Positions 34,621 to 46,824 of a stretch of 64,000 nucleotides of DNA are shown one piece after another. Every line of letters starts with the position of its first letter. Position 1 is the first letter of the stretch. The position numbers were made by a program, and so were the translations under genes. The stretch lies in assembly GCF_034702125.1 (NCBI RefSeq), contig NC_085880.1:47733596-47797595 (forward strand), written 5' to 3'. This stretch comes from Engraulis encrasicolus. Lineage: Eukaryota > Chordata > Actinopteri > Clupeiformes > Engraulidae. The notes under the pieces were generated by a model, which was not told the origin of the DNA, did no database searches, and was given only the letters and a program-made list of their open reading frames with translations.

Positions 34621-35406
34621 CTGTGAAACCCATGGCAGGTTGATGAAATCATTAGTCCTTACCCACAATTGTCTCCTAAAGAACATTATTAACTAGATTG
34701 CATTCTCCGTCATCAGGTCCACCTGTGAAACATTACATTACATTACATTACATTGCATTTGGCAGACGCTTTATAACCAAAGCGACTTTCAAAAGAGGAC
34801 ACAATCAAGCCAACATCACTAGCAAATACAAAGTGCACAGGAGATATACAGAACAACAAGTGCAGTTGCAAAGAGGGGTAAACCCATGACAGGTTGATGA
34901 AATCATTAGTCCTTACCCACAATTGTCTCCTAAAGAACATTATTAACTAGATTGCATTCTCACAGAAAATGCTGGAAGCGGGCTTGCCTTTTGGGGCAGA
35001 GATGAGCAGTTTTATTTTTGATATCTCTGTACCTAAATTAAAAACAAACTACTATTGAGAAAACAAAGCTAAAAGAAATGTTGGAAAAATCAATCCACCC
35101 AGTCAGAAGTTAGGGGCCAAACAATTCAGCCGTCTTGGATTCAGCCATCTTGAAAGTGTTGTAGCTCCGCGTTTTGGGGATATACTAAATGACATACATG
35201 ATATTTTAAGTTGGCTAAGGAACACTGCATATGATATAATTTTGAAAATCAACATGGGTCCGAGTGGGATTCGAACTCACAACCTCCAAATGACAAGGGG
35301 TATGGACACACAAAGCATTTTTTGAAATCTCCAAGCCGAGCCGGCTTATGTGTATGTATGTGTGTGTGTGTATTTGTGCATGTGTGTGTGTGTGTGCCTG
35401 TGTGCG

Positions 35407-35501
<95 letters not shown>

Positions 35502-37488
35502 ATGTATGTGCATGTGTGTGTGTGTGTGTGTGTGTGTGCCTGCGTGTGTGTGTGTGTGTGTGCCTGCGCGTGTGTGTGTGTTGTGTGTGTGTCTGCATGT
35601 GTGTGTGTGTCTCACCAGAGTTATCCGCCAGCTCAGACAACATAGCACCGTCGTCTGCAGCAGTCTGCTCCACCAATTGGCCAATCAGAAGGACGATCTG
35701 AGAGAGAAACAGTCAAACAGACTCAAATTACATAGCTGTACACCCATAGAGGTAGAAAATAACACTAGAGAGGACCCCGCCCCCCTTTTTACGGCAATCT
35801 GTAGCGGCCATTATCTGTAGGTAGATCAGAGAAATGGAAATGAACGGAGAACGAGGCTCACCTCTGTCAAAAATGGCTTAATCATGTGAAAATGTCCATC
35901 AACACACTATACAAGGACAATAGTTGAAGTGTGTTGCTAACTATGTTCATAAAAGACATTATTTGATTTTTAAATGTATGTTATCGACTCATGATTTAAG
36001 CAGATATTTAGCCTGACATTTCAAATCTGGTCTTTGATTAATGTGTTACTTTATATTCACACAGTTTTAGTCCATTTTTTGACAGGGGTGGGCGTGTTCT
36101 CCATTGACTTGCATTGCCTGAAGGTACCTACACTACCTACGGAAGTTGGGAAGCTCCATCTGCCATTTTCCAGTGCTGTCGCAAACTGCTGTGTCCTCTC
36201 TAGTGTTATTTTCTACCTCCATGTGTACACCCATGTGTACAAGTCGCAGCACGATACCAAAAATACTGAATCAGAGCAAGATATCGCAAAACACGCCCAC
36301 TCAATGCAAAGGCAGGTGCTCAAGTTGGGTCTCCTAAGGGGGCGTTGTCCCCTACTTCTTCTCTTTTTGAGGTGTTTGCGCAAGATGTGCGCTACCGCTG
36401 TCTACAGCGGTAAGGGGACTTCATTGATTCTCAACCTCAGGACTCCGAAGGTCTCCTAACCGAAGGTCTCCTAAAGGGGCGTTCACCCGACATAAAGCGA
36501 ATACCGGAAAAGAAACAAAATGACGCTTCTTGTTAGATCCACCTTCTTTGACGATACCGCTGAGCTAAAGGACCAGTCCGATAGCTCAGAGCTACCGATA
36601 TCGCTTGGCTTTGGGAGGTAGGTTTACTAACATTCCACGACACACTCTGCTAGTTGGCCTCCGGTACACTCGTCCCCTAAACCAGTGGTTCCCAACCTTT
36701 TTCTTAAGGCACCCATGTTTTTACTATTGTAAGCTTTGGTGACCCAACCAGGCGAGCGCCCGCACGAGACGGAGTCACAAGATGCCCTCCGTTTCCTGCG
36801 AAAACTTATTTTAGTTATTTTATTCCTCAATTCGTCTTTGGTCAAATATAGAATAAATGTTTAATGTAGCACTTACAATTTGTTGCGTCTATGCATTTAT
36901 TAGTTAACTGCTTTGTCTTTTATTCAACATGGGCTATATATATTTAAAACGAAACCCCTTAAAATCAAGAGGGCTCCGCGACCCCCTGTGGATCTTTGGC
37001 GACCCATAAGGGGGGTCCCGACCCATAGGTTGGGAACCACTGCCCTAAACCATACAAACTTCGCTCCTCAATTTGCGATCACTAGGGCCGTCACTAGCAA
37101 TGGCGAAGAATCTTCAAAAACATTGGTGTGTCCTCAGTTTATTTGTAAATGTTCATTTGAAAGAAAAATGTCTGCACACTTAAATCCCCTTTGTGTTCTT
37201 TTTAATAGGCCAAGCTTTCGGCTTTCGGAGGAAGGTCAGTAGACCGAAAGCTTGGCCTATTAAAAAGAACACAAAGGGGATTTAAGTGTGCAGACATTTT
37301 TCTTTCAATTTTACACAGTTTTTGTTTATGTTTGGCACCTTTTAATCGAGAGTGCGGTGTGATCCGGCTAAACACAGTTTGTAAATGTTCATAAAACACT
37401 TTTGGAGGAAGGCTAGTTGGCTCTAGTGTTGCTGAGTGGTAATTGTGAAGTGTCTTACCGCAAGAATCAAGAAGACCTTGTGTGCCAT
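34457..37488 (-). CDS. Unrecognised secreted cationic-peptide precursor, 3 exons, 91 aa
   Basis: Exons 37488-37459, 35697-35616 and 34620-34457 join in phases 0 and 1 with consensus sites. The ATG context (AAGCATGG) is strong. Residues 1-24 form a signal peptide (MAHKVFLILA, IVLLIGQLVEQTAA). Residues 25-54 are acidic (seven Asp/Glu) up to RMRR at 51-54, a furin-type site. Residues 55-91 are strongly basic (nine Lys, two Arg, two Glu, about +9): a lysine-rich part with one Pro (KMKAKFEKAKPYLKK), then a small-hydrophobic tail AAKVAGKVALGALAMAG. The final Gly could donate an amide. Signal, acidic pro-part and cationic amphipathic end is the plan of antimicrobial-peptide precursors, and the two-part mature region recalls cecropins. 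I recognise no homolog, so antimicrobial activity is an inference. A C/EBP-like TTGCGTAAT lies about 100 bp upstream. Confidence 0.8.
34605..34975. repeat. 102-bp duplication of the exon-3 acceptor, split by a LINE tail
   Basis: CCGTCATCAGGTCCACCTGT occurs at 34605 and 34707. The second unit is interrupted at about 34732-34880 by the LINE 3' tail (CATTTGGCAGACGCTTTATA) and then resumes with AAACCCATGACAGGTTGATG. Confidence 0.93.
34732..34880 (-). mobile_element. LINE 3' tail insertion
   Basis: Same tail family as 22053-22200: ATTACATTACATTGCATTTG, GCAGACGCTTTATAACC ... GTGCAGTTGCAAAGAGGGG. Confidence 0.85.
35344..35609. repeat. Compound (GT)n tract abutting the exon-2 donor
   Basis: About 265 bp of GT with CATG and CCTGCG interruptions. 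On the minus strand the intron reads GTGAGACACACACACATG, so the repeat begins a few bases inside intron 2 of the cationic-peptide gene. Confidence 0.95.
35616..35697 (-). CDS. Cationic-peptide gene exon 2
   Basis: Acceptor CTGTTTCTCTCTCAG, donor TCTG/GTGAGA. Encodes the rest of the signal peptide and the start of the acidic pro-part (IVLLIGQLVEQTAADDG, AMLSELADNS). Confidence 0.82.
35730..36233. mobile_element. ~500-bp inverted-repeat element in intron 1
   Basis: Arms GAGGTAGAAAATAACACTAG and AGTGTTATTTTCTACCTCCA, extending to TGTACACCCAT / ATGTGTACA, face each other about 450 bp apart. Confidence 0.75.
36683..37042. mobile_element. 360-bp hAT MITE with 8-bp TSD, copy A
   Basis: Ends CAGTGGTTCCCAACC / GGTTGGGAACCACTG; target duplication CCCTAAAC (36675-36682, 37043-37050). 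Sister copies at 47854 and 61955. Confidence 0.95.
37158..37307. repeat. Perfect 64-bp inverted repeat with hammerhead-like centre
   Basis: Arms 37158-37221 and 37244-37307 are perfect complements; the 22-bp loop side includes GAAGGTCAGTAGACCGAAAG. It lies in intron 1, about 150 bp from exon 1 of the cationic-peptide gene. Confidence 0.95.
37459..37488 (-). CDS. Cationic-peptide gene exon 1
   Basis: ATG GCA CAC AAG... encodes MAHKVFLILA; donor GCG/GTAAGA. Upstream CTCAGCAG/CAGAGACAAAAGG could be an acceptor, so a non-coding first exon is possible. Confidence 0.8.
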
Positions 37489-37716
37489 GCTTCAATCCTT
37501 TTGTCTCTGCTGCTGAGACACACATGGAAACAAACAATTAACAAAGCAAGGAAATTACAATGATACCTGAAGACCTCAACAGTTGCGTAATGATCAACAT
37601 TATTCTCGAACAAGCATAACGTGATTAGAAATTGCAAATCTCTGCAGTTGCAAAAGCAAAAGACACGATCCTACAGTAGATTGTCTGTGACAATCAAAGG
37701 CTAGCTAGTAATTTGG

Positions 37717-38025
37717 GGCAGCCGTGTACCAGTGGTTAACACTAGAACTACCAGGATTTTTCTGCCTACCTAGAAGTACCAGAGAGGGGTCATTTGACCC
37801 GGCGGCTTTTACCTAATACACTAATCACTCATTTTGTTATGGTAATGAGGCTGTTAGGGGCCATGTGTGGGGTGAGGGGTGAGGGGGTCACACCTTACAG
37901 TGCTAACAGCCAAGACAAACAGGGACAGACAGCTTGCTGTCAGCCTCCAAAATCACCACAGGTAAATAGCAACTTGCATGAAGATATCAGCAGCAAAGAC
38001 AGATAGCACAGTTTGGCGGACAGTG
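37717..38025. repeat. SINE head fragment plus unclassified DNA
   Basis: GGGGCAGCCGTGTACCAGTG with GTTAAC resembles the A-box end of a fish tRNA-SINE but is cut after about 30 bp. The remainder is unclassified. Confidence 0.4.
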
Positions 38026-38028
38026 TGT

Positions 38029-39653
38029 TACAGTTTTTCTCCATTGGTTTGGCTCATTTCTTGAAACTGAGATGTCATTCTCAAAACATGGACAAACCCC
38101 AAAACTAATTTGCAGTTCCTCACAACAGAATGGCATTTATCATTGCTTTCATCAAATTTCAAATGCTTTTGTACATGTCTCAATCATTTAGTACATCCTT
38201 GCAAATGGCTATGTACAAGTATCCTACAGTTAACACAATCAGCTTACATTTAGTAGAATTTTCAAATGAATGTACCTTGCTGATCTATCCCAATTGTTTG
38301 ATTCTCAGTGTAATGGTTGTCCTGAAAACATGTCAGCACATTTTCTTCATATAACTTATAATAAGTCATCAATGAACTCGTGAATGTCCCATGTGATCAT
38401 GACGTATCATACTGCAACCAGATAATGTTGAATTACAGTTTTTCTCGATTGGTTTGGCTCATTTCTTGAAACTGAGATGACATTCCTATAACCATTGGGT
38501 CATTTGGCCAAACATTCTTACACTTCTGCACAACAGTTCAGATAACTAGCAAAATGTCATATACCTCCCAAAACACCTCATTCTTGCATCAGCACTAAAC
38601 CGTCTCACATATAAATAGTCAGTACCATCAAAATGGCATAGATCCTTCTCAATTGCTTTGGCTCGTTTGCATTCATTTAGTCCTTCTGTCAAAATAAACT
38701 GGATGGTTCAGCATAACTACATGGATCCTCATCACTCGCTCATATCACCCCAAAAACAGTTTACCCATGTGTCAAAACTAAATTTCTTCTCCACATATAT
38801 CATCAGTACCCCAAAAATAAATTGTCCCTTTGCCATTGTGTAAGCACTGCCAGTCAAAATGGTTAGGTGTTTTATCTACGTTCAGCTAACAGATTTCGAC
38901 TATGTATAAAAATGAAAAAGTGAGTGAAACCATTGAAGTTTGACAACACAGATAATTTACCAAGGACATTTATCAGTAACTTTCTTTACTGTAAATTCAT
39001 ATACAGAAAGTAATGCCCATATATCACAGGTTTCTCATGGGTTTGGCTCATTTCTCAAAACAGAGATAACATTCACAAAATAACATGGACAAATGCCAAA
39101 GCAACTAGCAATTGTTCAAAACAGAATGTCGTTTGAAAAAATGTCATGAAATTAGCCAAATAACAGAGGAAACTGTATACACGGTTGAAAAATTTTTTTC
39201 TACTAACTAGTAAAGTTACAATACCATCTGACCTGTTGAACATTTACTATGTAATGAAATTCTTAAAATATGATGTCCTTGACTGTTTTGGGAATTGCGT
39301 AGACCACTTTGCATATGATGACTTACACAATGAAATAATGCTGATGTGTTTTGGAGAGGGCAACCATTAGACTGAGAATTGTCTAATTCGTTTAGATAAG
39401 CAAGGTCAATTTATTTGGAAAATGTGCTAAATCTATGCTGAATGTGTCAACTGAAGGGTATTTGTACATATCCATCTGCAGAGATGTACTAAACATTTGA
39501 GACATGTACAAAGCATTTGATATCTGATGAAAGCAATGAAAAATGCCATTCTGTTTTGGGAAATTGCAAGTTGGTTTGGGGATTTGTCCGTGTTGCTTTG
39601 AGAATGTCATCTCAGTTTCGAGAAATTAGCCAAACCAATCGAGAAAAACTGTA
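38029..39653. mobile_element. Tc1/mariner-like element with ~50-bp TIRs
   Basis: Ends TACAGTTTTTCTCCATTGGT / ACCAATCGAGAAAAACTGTA, then GTTTGGCTCATTTC and GAGATG on both sides. The end motif recurs internally at 38434, 38645 and 39028. No transposase frame. Confidence 0.8.
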
Positions 39654-39689
39654 AGGGGCTATATCTTCATTCAGAGGGAGGGTTCATAC

Positions 39690-39725
39690 ATGCGTGCACG
39701 CACGCACGCACGCACGCATACACAC
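39690..39725. repeat. (GCAC)n microsatellite
   Basis: GCACGCACGCACGCACGC run ending ATACACAC at the LTR border. Confidence 0.95.
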
Positions 39726-40405
<680 letters not shown>

Positions 40406-40502
40406 GTCCAGAGACCCCAACAGGGAGCACTTACAGGGTATGCTTAATTAATATACTGATAATTAAAAAGTGTTTTTTTGTTTACCTTTATCAATTCAAC
40501 AC

Positions 40503-40632
40503 TATGTATGTATGTATGTATGTATGTATGTATGTATGTATGTATGTATGTATGTATGTATGTATGTATGTATGTATGTATGCATGTATGCATGTATGTA
40601 TGTATCTATGTATCTATGTATGTATATATATA
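40503..40632. repeat. (ATGT)n microsatellite
   Basis: About 30 tetranucleotide units with ATGC and ATCT variants at the right end. Confidence 0.98.
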
Positions 40633-40661
40633 ATACTATTCTATATAGGGACATATTCTAA

Positions 40662-40905
40662 GTAAGTCAAGTCAGCTTTTATTGTCACTTTCATTATATG
40701 CACAAGACATACAAAGAAAAATGAAATGACGTTTTCTCTCTATACCATGCCAGGACAAGACATATACAAAACTGATATTTTTCAAACTGACATAAAGTGC
40801 AAGACAGGACAAGTAACAGTGATTGACTGGTAACAATGGACAATAATAAATAATAAATATTATTGTCCATTGTTACCAGTCCATCACTGTAAGTATAACT
40901 TTCTC
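40662..40905. repeat. Dispersed retroelement tail and short palindrome
   Basis: AGTCAAGTCAGCTTTTATTG and CACTTTCATTATATGCACAA; related to 25755-25985. Contains an inverted repeat ACTGGTAACAATGGACAATA / TATTGTCCATTGTTACCAGT at 40825-40883. Confidence 0.65.
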
Positions 40906-41108
40906 TCCTCTTAAATTCTTTTTTTTTCCACCAACCACCACATATACGGTATAGTGGTGCCAACAGTAAACACAATCGCTAAAACATTGTTTTATACGTA
41001 CCTCAGTCTATTAAGGTACTGAATTAACAGGGAATAAAATGTGAAAATGGATCTCTACAGCTGGTAATTGTACTGTAGTTGGTAATGGAATGAAGTAATG
41101 CCTATGAG

Positions 41109-41467
41109 CAGTGGTGTAGTCTACGTAGAACGCGGGTAAACAGAGCATACCCACTTCTAAAATTTCAGGGATTTCAGTATACCCACTTAAAATTGATTTA
41201 TCCATTGTTTTAACCCCTTTAGACACGGCATTATAAATGAGCTGTTACCAGGATGACAATGACCAAGTCATATTGTATTACTAAAGGCCCTGTGCACTGT
41301 CATAGTAGTTTAGTACTATAGTAGTTAACTCTCAATGTCTATTACAGCGTGGCACAGGAGGTACGGCATGCATTAAGGGGTTAAATAGCAAAAATATATA
41401 CAATATACCCACTTTGAAAAATGCTCAAATATACAGTATACCCACCATAAAAAACTAGACTACACCA
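41109..41467. mobile_element. CAGTGGTGTAGTC-family MITE carrying a nested MITE
   Basis: Left end CAGTGGTGTAGTC; the right end is eroded (GACTACACCATG). The AACCCCTTAAG-family MITE is inserted at 41212-41386 and is the most complete copy of that family. Confidence 0.85.
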
Positions 41468-41598
41468 TGAGGGCGTTAGCGAGGATAGAGGCACATCTTG
41501 TCACCAGGCAGGCAGCAGCTTGGGGCCCTCAAGCCCCTACATGATGAATAACATCTTCGCTTGGGGCCCCACCTGGCCCTAGAATAGCCTCTGATCAA

Positions 41599-41649
<51 letters not shown>
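41599..41649. repeat. 51-bp poly(G) run
   Basis: Fifty-one consecutive G on the plus strand; length may be imprecise because such runs sequence poorly. Confidence 0.9.
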
Positions 41650-41651
<2 letters not shown>

Positions 41652-42384
41652 GGCAGACAGTTGGGAACAGACTGACAGACTGACTCTCTCTGACCCCCCC
41701 GTACAGGGTAACCGTGTGCTTGGGAAAAGAGGAAGACACGGGCCGAGATAGTGATGAGATGGAGATAGTGGTGATAGTAAAGATCATGGCTATCGCTCAA
41801 TCTGTACTCAGTCTCGTAACATGAAGCAAGCATTTCTGAGAGTGGTGGCTTTCTCAAGGGAACTTCCCGTACATACTTTTCACAGGTGCACTATGTCTGA
41901 AAGCATTTAACCCTCTGGTTGTGTTACGGTCAAAAATGGCTTTTCAGAATACAACCATATGTGCCACATTAGTATAGATGTTTACAGTTAGTTGAATACT
42001 TAATGTGTGACTATAATGTTAATAAGATCCCCATGAAAATATCTAATTAATATAACCACCTTCTTCTTTCCATTGGTTTAAAAACACAATTCCCCCCCTC
42101 ACAACAAGTACTTAATTTAGAGTAACAAAGACATACTTTTTAAGAACAAATCTTTCTATCTGGATGATTGGGTAAGCCATAAGATTATTTCGGTTTCTCA
42201 TCTAATAAACAGTAATGTTTTTTTCATTCATTAATTCCTATCTAGGTTAGCTTTCCCGTCAGCCCTGTGGAATTTACTGCAGTCCATGGTGGCATAGCCT
42301 ACCTGATGGGGTAGTATTGTTGTTCAAAAGTCAGCAAACATTTGTGATCTGAAGTTGAACTCTTTGTCTTCTGACAGGTTTGCA
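41650..42384. other. Unremarkable DNA
   Basis: No recognised repeat or exon. Confidence 0.4.
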
Positions 42385-42800
42385 TGACTTCAAGATGATA
42401 TCGTTTCAATATTTTTTTCACTTCCGATCCGATCCCGATATCTACATTTGGATATCTGCCGATACCGATACTATTCCGTTCCAATACCTAAACCACATAT
42501 ATGCATGGGTTTCAACTTGAGGTAGGCCCAAGTAGACTATTTGGCCTTTTTTCACCGATATACCGATACCGATATCCCATCCCTAGTTTCAACACCATAT
42601 GGTGTTCCCTTCTGGCAGGGGCGCTGCTGAAAATGTTGGGCCTCATGAAAGATTCAAAATTTGGGCCCCCAAAATGCCAGATTATGTCATCAGCGTCCTT
42701 CCAGGGGCCCTGTCAGTGCTGTTGGGCCCTTAGAATATGTAATATCCCCCCCATCCGACCTCGCGGCAACCTTACCTTCTGGGCCAGGCTAATTGGGGAA
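42385..42800. mobile_element. Two degraded hAT-like fragments
   Basis: 42400-42590 has CCGATCCGATCCCGATATC-type sequence ending CCCATCCCTAG. 42615-42735 has GGGGCGCTGCTGAAAATG and GGGCCCCCAAAATG, related to 57080-57245. Confidence 0.5.
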
Positions 42801-43307
42801 ATCCCTTGGGAAAAAAGTTTGGACATTACGTATACCTCTAGAGCTGAGGATTGTTGTCACAAATCCACAAGCACTAAAAAGCCATTTTCTGCCTTTTCTC
42901 GGCCAAGAAGGCATCAAATTAGAAATGTATGCTACTATTGTACTATATATATGTCTCCACTTGTGGAATGCCAGTGTGTGAACTGTGATGTCCCAATGCA
43001 GATATGGCGCCATCTGCTGGCGAAAATGAGTTCTTCTACTTCAGGGATGAGCAACTTTCATGAGTGCCATTTTTTCATTGCTGCCATTGGACAGCCAAAT
43101 GACCACAGATCTGACTGATATACATAGATACACAAATACAAAACATACACAAAGCCTGATACAAATACACAAAGACCTAATACACATTATTGCACATTGC
43201 AGTAAATATACTTGACTTGACATACAGAGCAAAACATGTGAGTAGGACTATAGCAAAATGCTTTACATTAGTTCACATACTCTCACTCACCCACGCTCTC
43301 TCTTACA

Positions 43308-43329
43308 CACACACACACACACCCGCACA

Positions 43330-43417
<88 letters not shown>

Positions 43418-43432
43418 GTCCGCACACACGCA
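43308..43432. repeat. (CA)n microsatellite
   Basis: CA tract with CGCA interruptions at both ends. Confidence 0.97.
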
Positions 43433-43820
43433 CACCAGATGTGGAACTGGTGGAACTTTGAAGATTTTCCCACCAGTCACTGTGGCAGGTAGATTACTCA
43501 CAATTTGTACCAGTCACCATTTTTACCAGTTCATATTCAACCGTACCAAAGATTGTAATGGCAAGTAAGATAATTTTCAAATAATTACTTTTGTTTCAGA
43601 GGTCATATATTCAATTATTGTGATGCCAATAACTCTTTTCATTACCAATTTGCCTAAACCTTAAACTTTGATGTTGGATGCTGCGTAAAATTCAACCTTA
43701 ACCCGGGCGACTGTAGAAACATTTCACCCGTCAAGGTGACGTAGGTTGACATATTTCACCTACCAAAGGCCAAATTCCCCCGTCATTGGCAGGTGGACGG
43801 GTGCTTATTCCATCCCCGAC

Positions 43821-43886
43821 GCACGCACACACACACACACGCACGCACGCACGCACGTACGCACGCACGCACGCACGCACACACAC
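43821..43886. repeat. (ACGC)n/(AC)n microsatellite
   Basis: Short run of GCACGCACGC units. Confidence 0.95.
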
Positions 43887-44011
43887 TTCAGTCTTACATA
43901 ATATATGTTTTTATTATTACAATTAATATAGCCTAGTCTTTAAACCTCATACAAACATGTTTTATGTGTTTTAGTGTTGGGCCTATGTTTGTTCTGAAAA
44001 TGAAACGGCAT

Positions 44012-44284
<273 letters not shown>

Positions 44285-44289
44285 TGATT

Positions 44290-45160
44290 TTTCTTCAAAA
44301 TGCTACTATTGCTATGTCAGAACGCTATAAAGGACTATTAGAAAAAGCACAACAAATACCTCCTCTTAATGTATGTTCTCTACAAGTCTTCTGTTGTCCA
44401 GTCTTGCACTTTAAATGTCTGTATGAGCACTGTCTATGTCCATACTGTCTTATGTCCATGTATAAGTACTGTCTATGTCTATACTGTCTATGCGCGGGGA
44501 CCCAGTTTTGAACCCATTTTTCATCTTTTTCATGTGAATTCCGAAAATGGATCAAAGCACTGCAAAGCGTTACACGGACCTCGGTCCTGCAGTTGACTTC
44601 TCTGTTTGTTTTTGTGTTCACAGGACTTCCAATCCTTCAGATGGCAGATTGATGACATCACATCAGTGAATCTCATAATTACTGATTGGAAAAAAAAAAA
44701 AGTTTTGCACACAATGTGTTTGTCTGTTTAGTTGAATAATTTCATAGTATGCTAGTCAATATTGTATTAAAATTGATAATAAATAAGTAATTGAGTGGAA
44801 ATAAGAGATAATGCATATTACGGCCCTGATTCTATCCTATTTCCATAAAACTATGCAGTTGTTTCCAAGGTAATTAGGCAGAAACAATGCAAGGATGCTT
44901 GATGGTCGTTTCTATGCAATTAGTTTCCATTAGGTTCAGGCCTAATTAACTAGAAACTACAGTGTAATTGCACTGGAAACCACATGATTATTTTGCTTTC
45001 ATTAACTAAAAATTATAGCATGACTGCACTGGAAATGGTATGGTTATTTTGCTGTTGTTACTAAAAACAAACAGTTATTACCCTGAAAAAACTATGAAAT
45101 AACTATGAAATTAACACGAAATTACCACCTTATTAGCGATCTGTAAAGTAAAGTGCTACC
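44290..45160. other. Intergenic DNA with a retroelement-tail-like segment
   Basis: 44380-44500 repeats CTGTCTATGTC motifs related to 25900-25980; the rest is unclassified. Confidence 0.4.
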
Positions 45161-45161
45161 A

Positions 45162-45315
45162 AAGATCCCCCTTTTCATGAATGAAAAGTGCAATTTTCCC
45201 AGTCACATTGAATACTGATGGTAGTGCTAAGTATTTGTTAAAAAGGTAATATTTGTGAATGGGCAGCATGAATTCTGGAAAGAAAATGCTAAATAATATT
45301 ACACAGTGCACCTTT
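45162..45315. mobile_element. GGGACACTGTG-family MITE fragment
   Basis: Matches the middle and one end of the 13476-13822 copy, inverted. Confidence 0.7.
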
Positions 45316-45370
45316 AAGAGTGGTCTCTTCAAGACAGGCCATTTCATAGACTAGTGAAAGCCGAACGCCC

Positions 45371-45520
45371 GTGAAAGCCCTACTGGGAAACTCCAACTCA
45401 CATTGTCATTGTGACACAGCACTCTACAGCACACAAGTGTTCACTGCACACTACACACAACGAAATTGCATTTATGCCTCACCCGTGCAAGGGGGCAGCC
45501 CCCAATGGCGCCCCTATAGT
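45371..45520 (-). repeat. Truncated tRNA-SINE (tail half)
   Basis: Matches 23925-24070; the tRNA head is missing. Confidence 0.75.
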
Positions 45521-45769
45521 GAGCATATATCTTCTTCACAGGACTTCACAGTCAACAAAGGTAGGTTATTCCAACATAAATCTTCTTCCACATCGGTTTG
45601 CAGTTATGAACAAAGGTTTTGTTTTCTCTTTTCTCTCAGGTTTATTAACTAAAGCCCAATTTGAACGGGACCAGTTTTGTGTATGGGCATGGGTAAGTGA
45701 AGAATTCTTGCACACCTCCTTGGTCAGGTGCGTAGGAGTGGAACCCCTAGGTCACCAACGTTAAAGCAA

Positions 45770-45900
45770 AGAAAGCTCCCGCACACTGTTCACATTTGCA
45801 TGGTTTAATGCAACGTTTCAGTCTATTGACCTTCTTCAAGAAGGAATTGCTTGAAGCTTGAAGAGGGTCAGTAGACCGAAACGTTTCTTTGCTTTTAATA
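45770..45900. repeat. Penelope/hammerhead-like inverted pair
   Basis: Minus core at 45840-45812 and plus core at 45858-45884 (TTGAAGAGGGTCAGTAGACC then GAAACGTTT), with a CCGCACACTGTTCAC tail on the left. Confidence 0.6.
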
Positions 45901-45979
45901 TATGGGCATGGGGAAATGCTGTTCTGGATATGTCTCTCAAAATGCCATGTTGATGGCGTTAATGACGTGACACAAGGGC

Positions 45980-46219
45980 AGACTCTTGACATGATGTTTA
46001 GTTTAGTTTAGTTTAGTGGTGTGTGTGTGTGTGTGTGCTGTGGGTGTACTCTTTATTAATAATAAAAAAAAACTAACCCCTCTTTGCAACTGCACTTGTT
46101 GTTCTGTATATCTCCTGTGCACTTTGTATTTGCTTGTGATGTTGGCTTGATTATGGCCTCTTTTGAAAGTCGCTTTGGTTATAAAGCGTCTGCCAAATGC
46201 AATGTAATGTAATGTAATG
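45980..46219 (+). mobile_element. LINE 3' tail, plus orientation
   Basis: Matches the 3'UTR of the 22053-22530 LINE and ends AAAGCGTCTGCCAAATGCAA with TGTAATGTAATG. Confidence 0.85.
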
Positions 46220-46476
46220 ACATCTATGACCCTCACTTGCAGGGGCCGTAACCAGACATTTTCAAATACCGGGGTCGAATACTGCGGCGTGCTGTACTGC
46301 ATACTTTACATTAAGAATGCTTCAAACGCTTCAGCCAAACTCTTGTTTGCGTATTGCGTATACAGACTGAATTTATCATTGTTGATCATGTATTGATTTT
46401 CATCATAGATACATTTTACATTACTGAAAAAAATAATACTGAGGACATGACCTCTGTTTCCTCAATGGTAGTTATG

Positions 46477-46771
46477 GGGTGCATCCCAATATGTGACCTT
46501 GCCTCCTCCACTTGCCTCCTCCACTTGCTTCTCGTCATGATGACATCACTGACAACAGCATTATATTTCAATATCTTGCAAAAGCTCAATTGTAAAGTCT
46601 TTTTCTCATTTGCAATTGGGATGGTGAATGAAAAACAGTCCCTCAAAAGTTGTTGTGGCGAGGCTGACAGCTGGGAAACTTTATCGTTTTCTCCACGGAG
46701 GAGGGGCCAGGAGGCGGGACGAGGAGACAAGCACAAGTGGAGGAGGCAAGGTCACATATTGGGATGCACTC
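46477..46771. mobile_element. PIF/Harbinger-like MITE, copy 3
   Basis: Ends CCCAATATGTGACCTTGCCT / AGGCAAGGTCACATATTGGG; a short duplicate of CCTCCTCCACTTG is near the left end. Confidence 0.8.
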
Positions 46772-46824
46772 ATGGCCATGCTCACATGTCCAGGAAAACC
46801 CTCAGAATAGACTAGAGTGCATGG

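Noticed and set aside
35255..35335. tRNA-like B box (GGGATTCGAACTCACAACCT)
   Set aside because: No acceptor stem or A box at the right spacing; probably a SINE remnant.
36627..36845. 72-aa frame repeated at 62152-62370
   Set aside because: Lies within copies of the CAGTGGTTCCCAACC hAT MITE; no independent evidence of a gene.
41476..41857. Poly-proline proteins
   Set aside because: Translation of the poly(G) run on the opposite strand.
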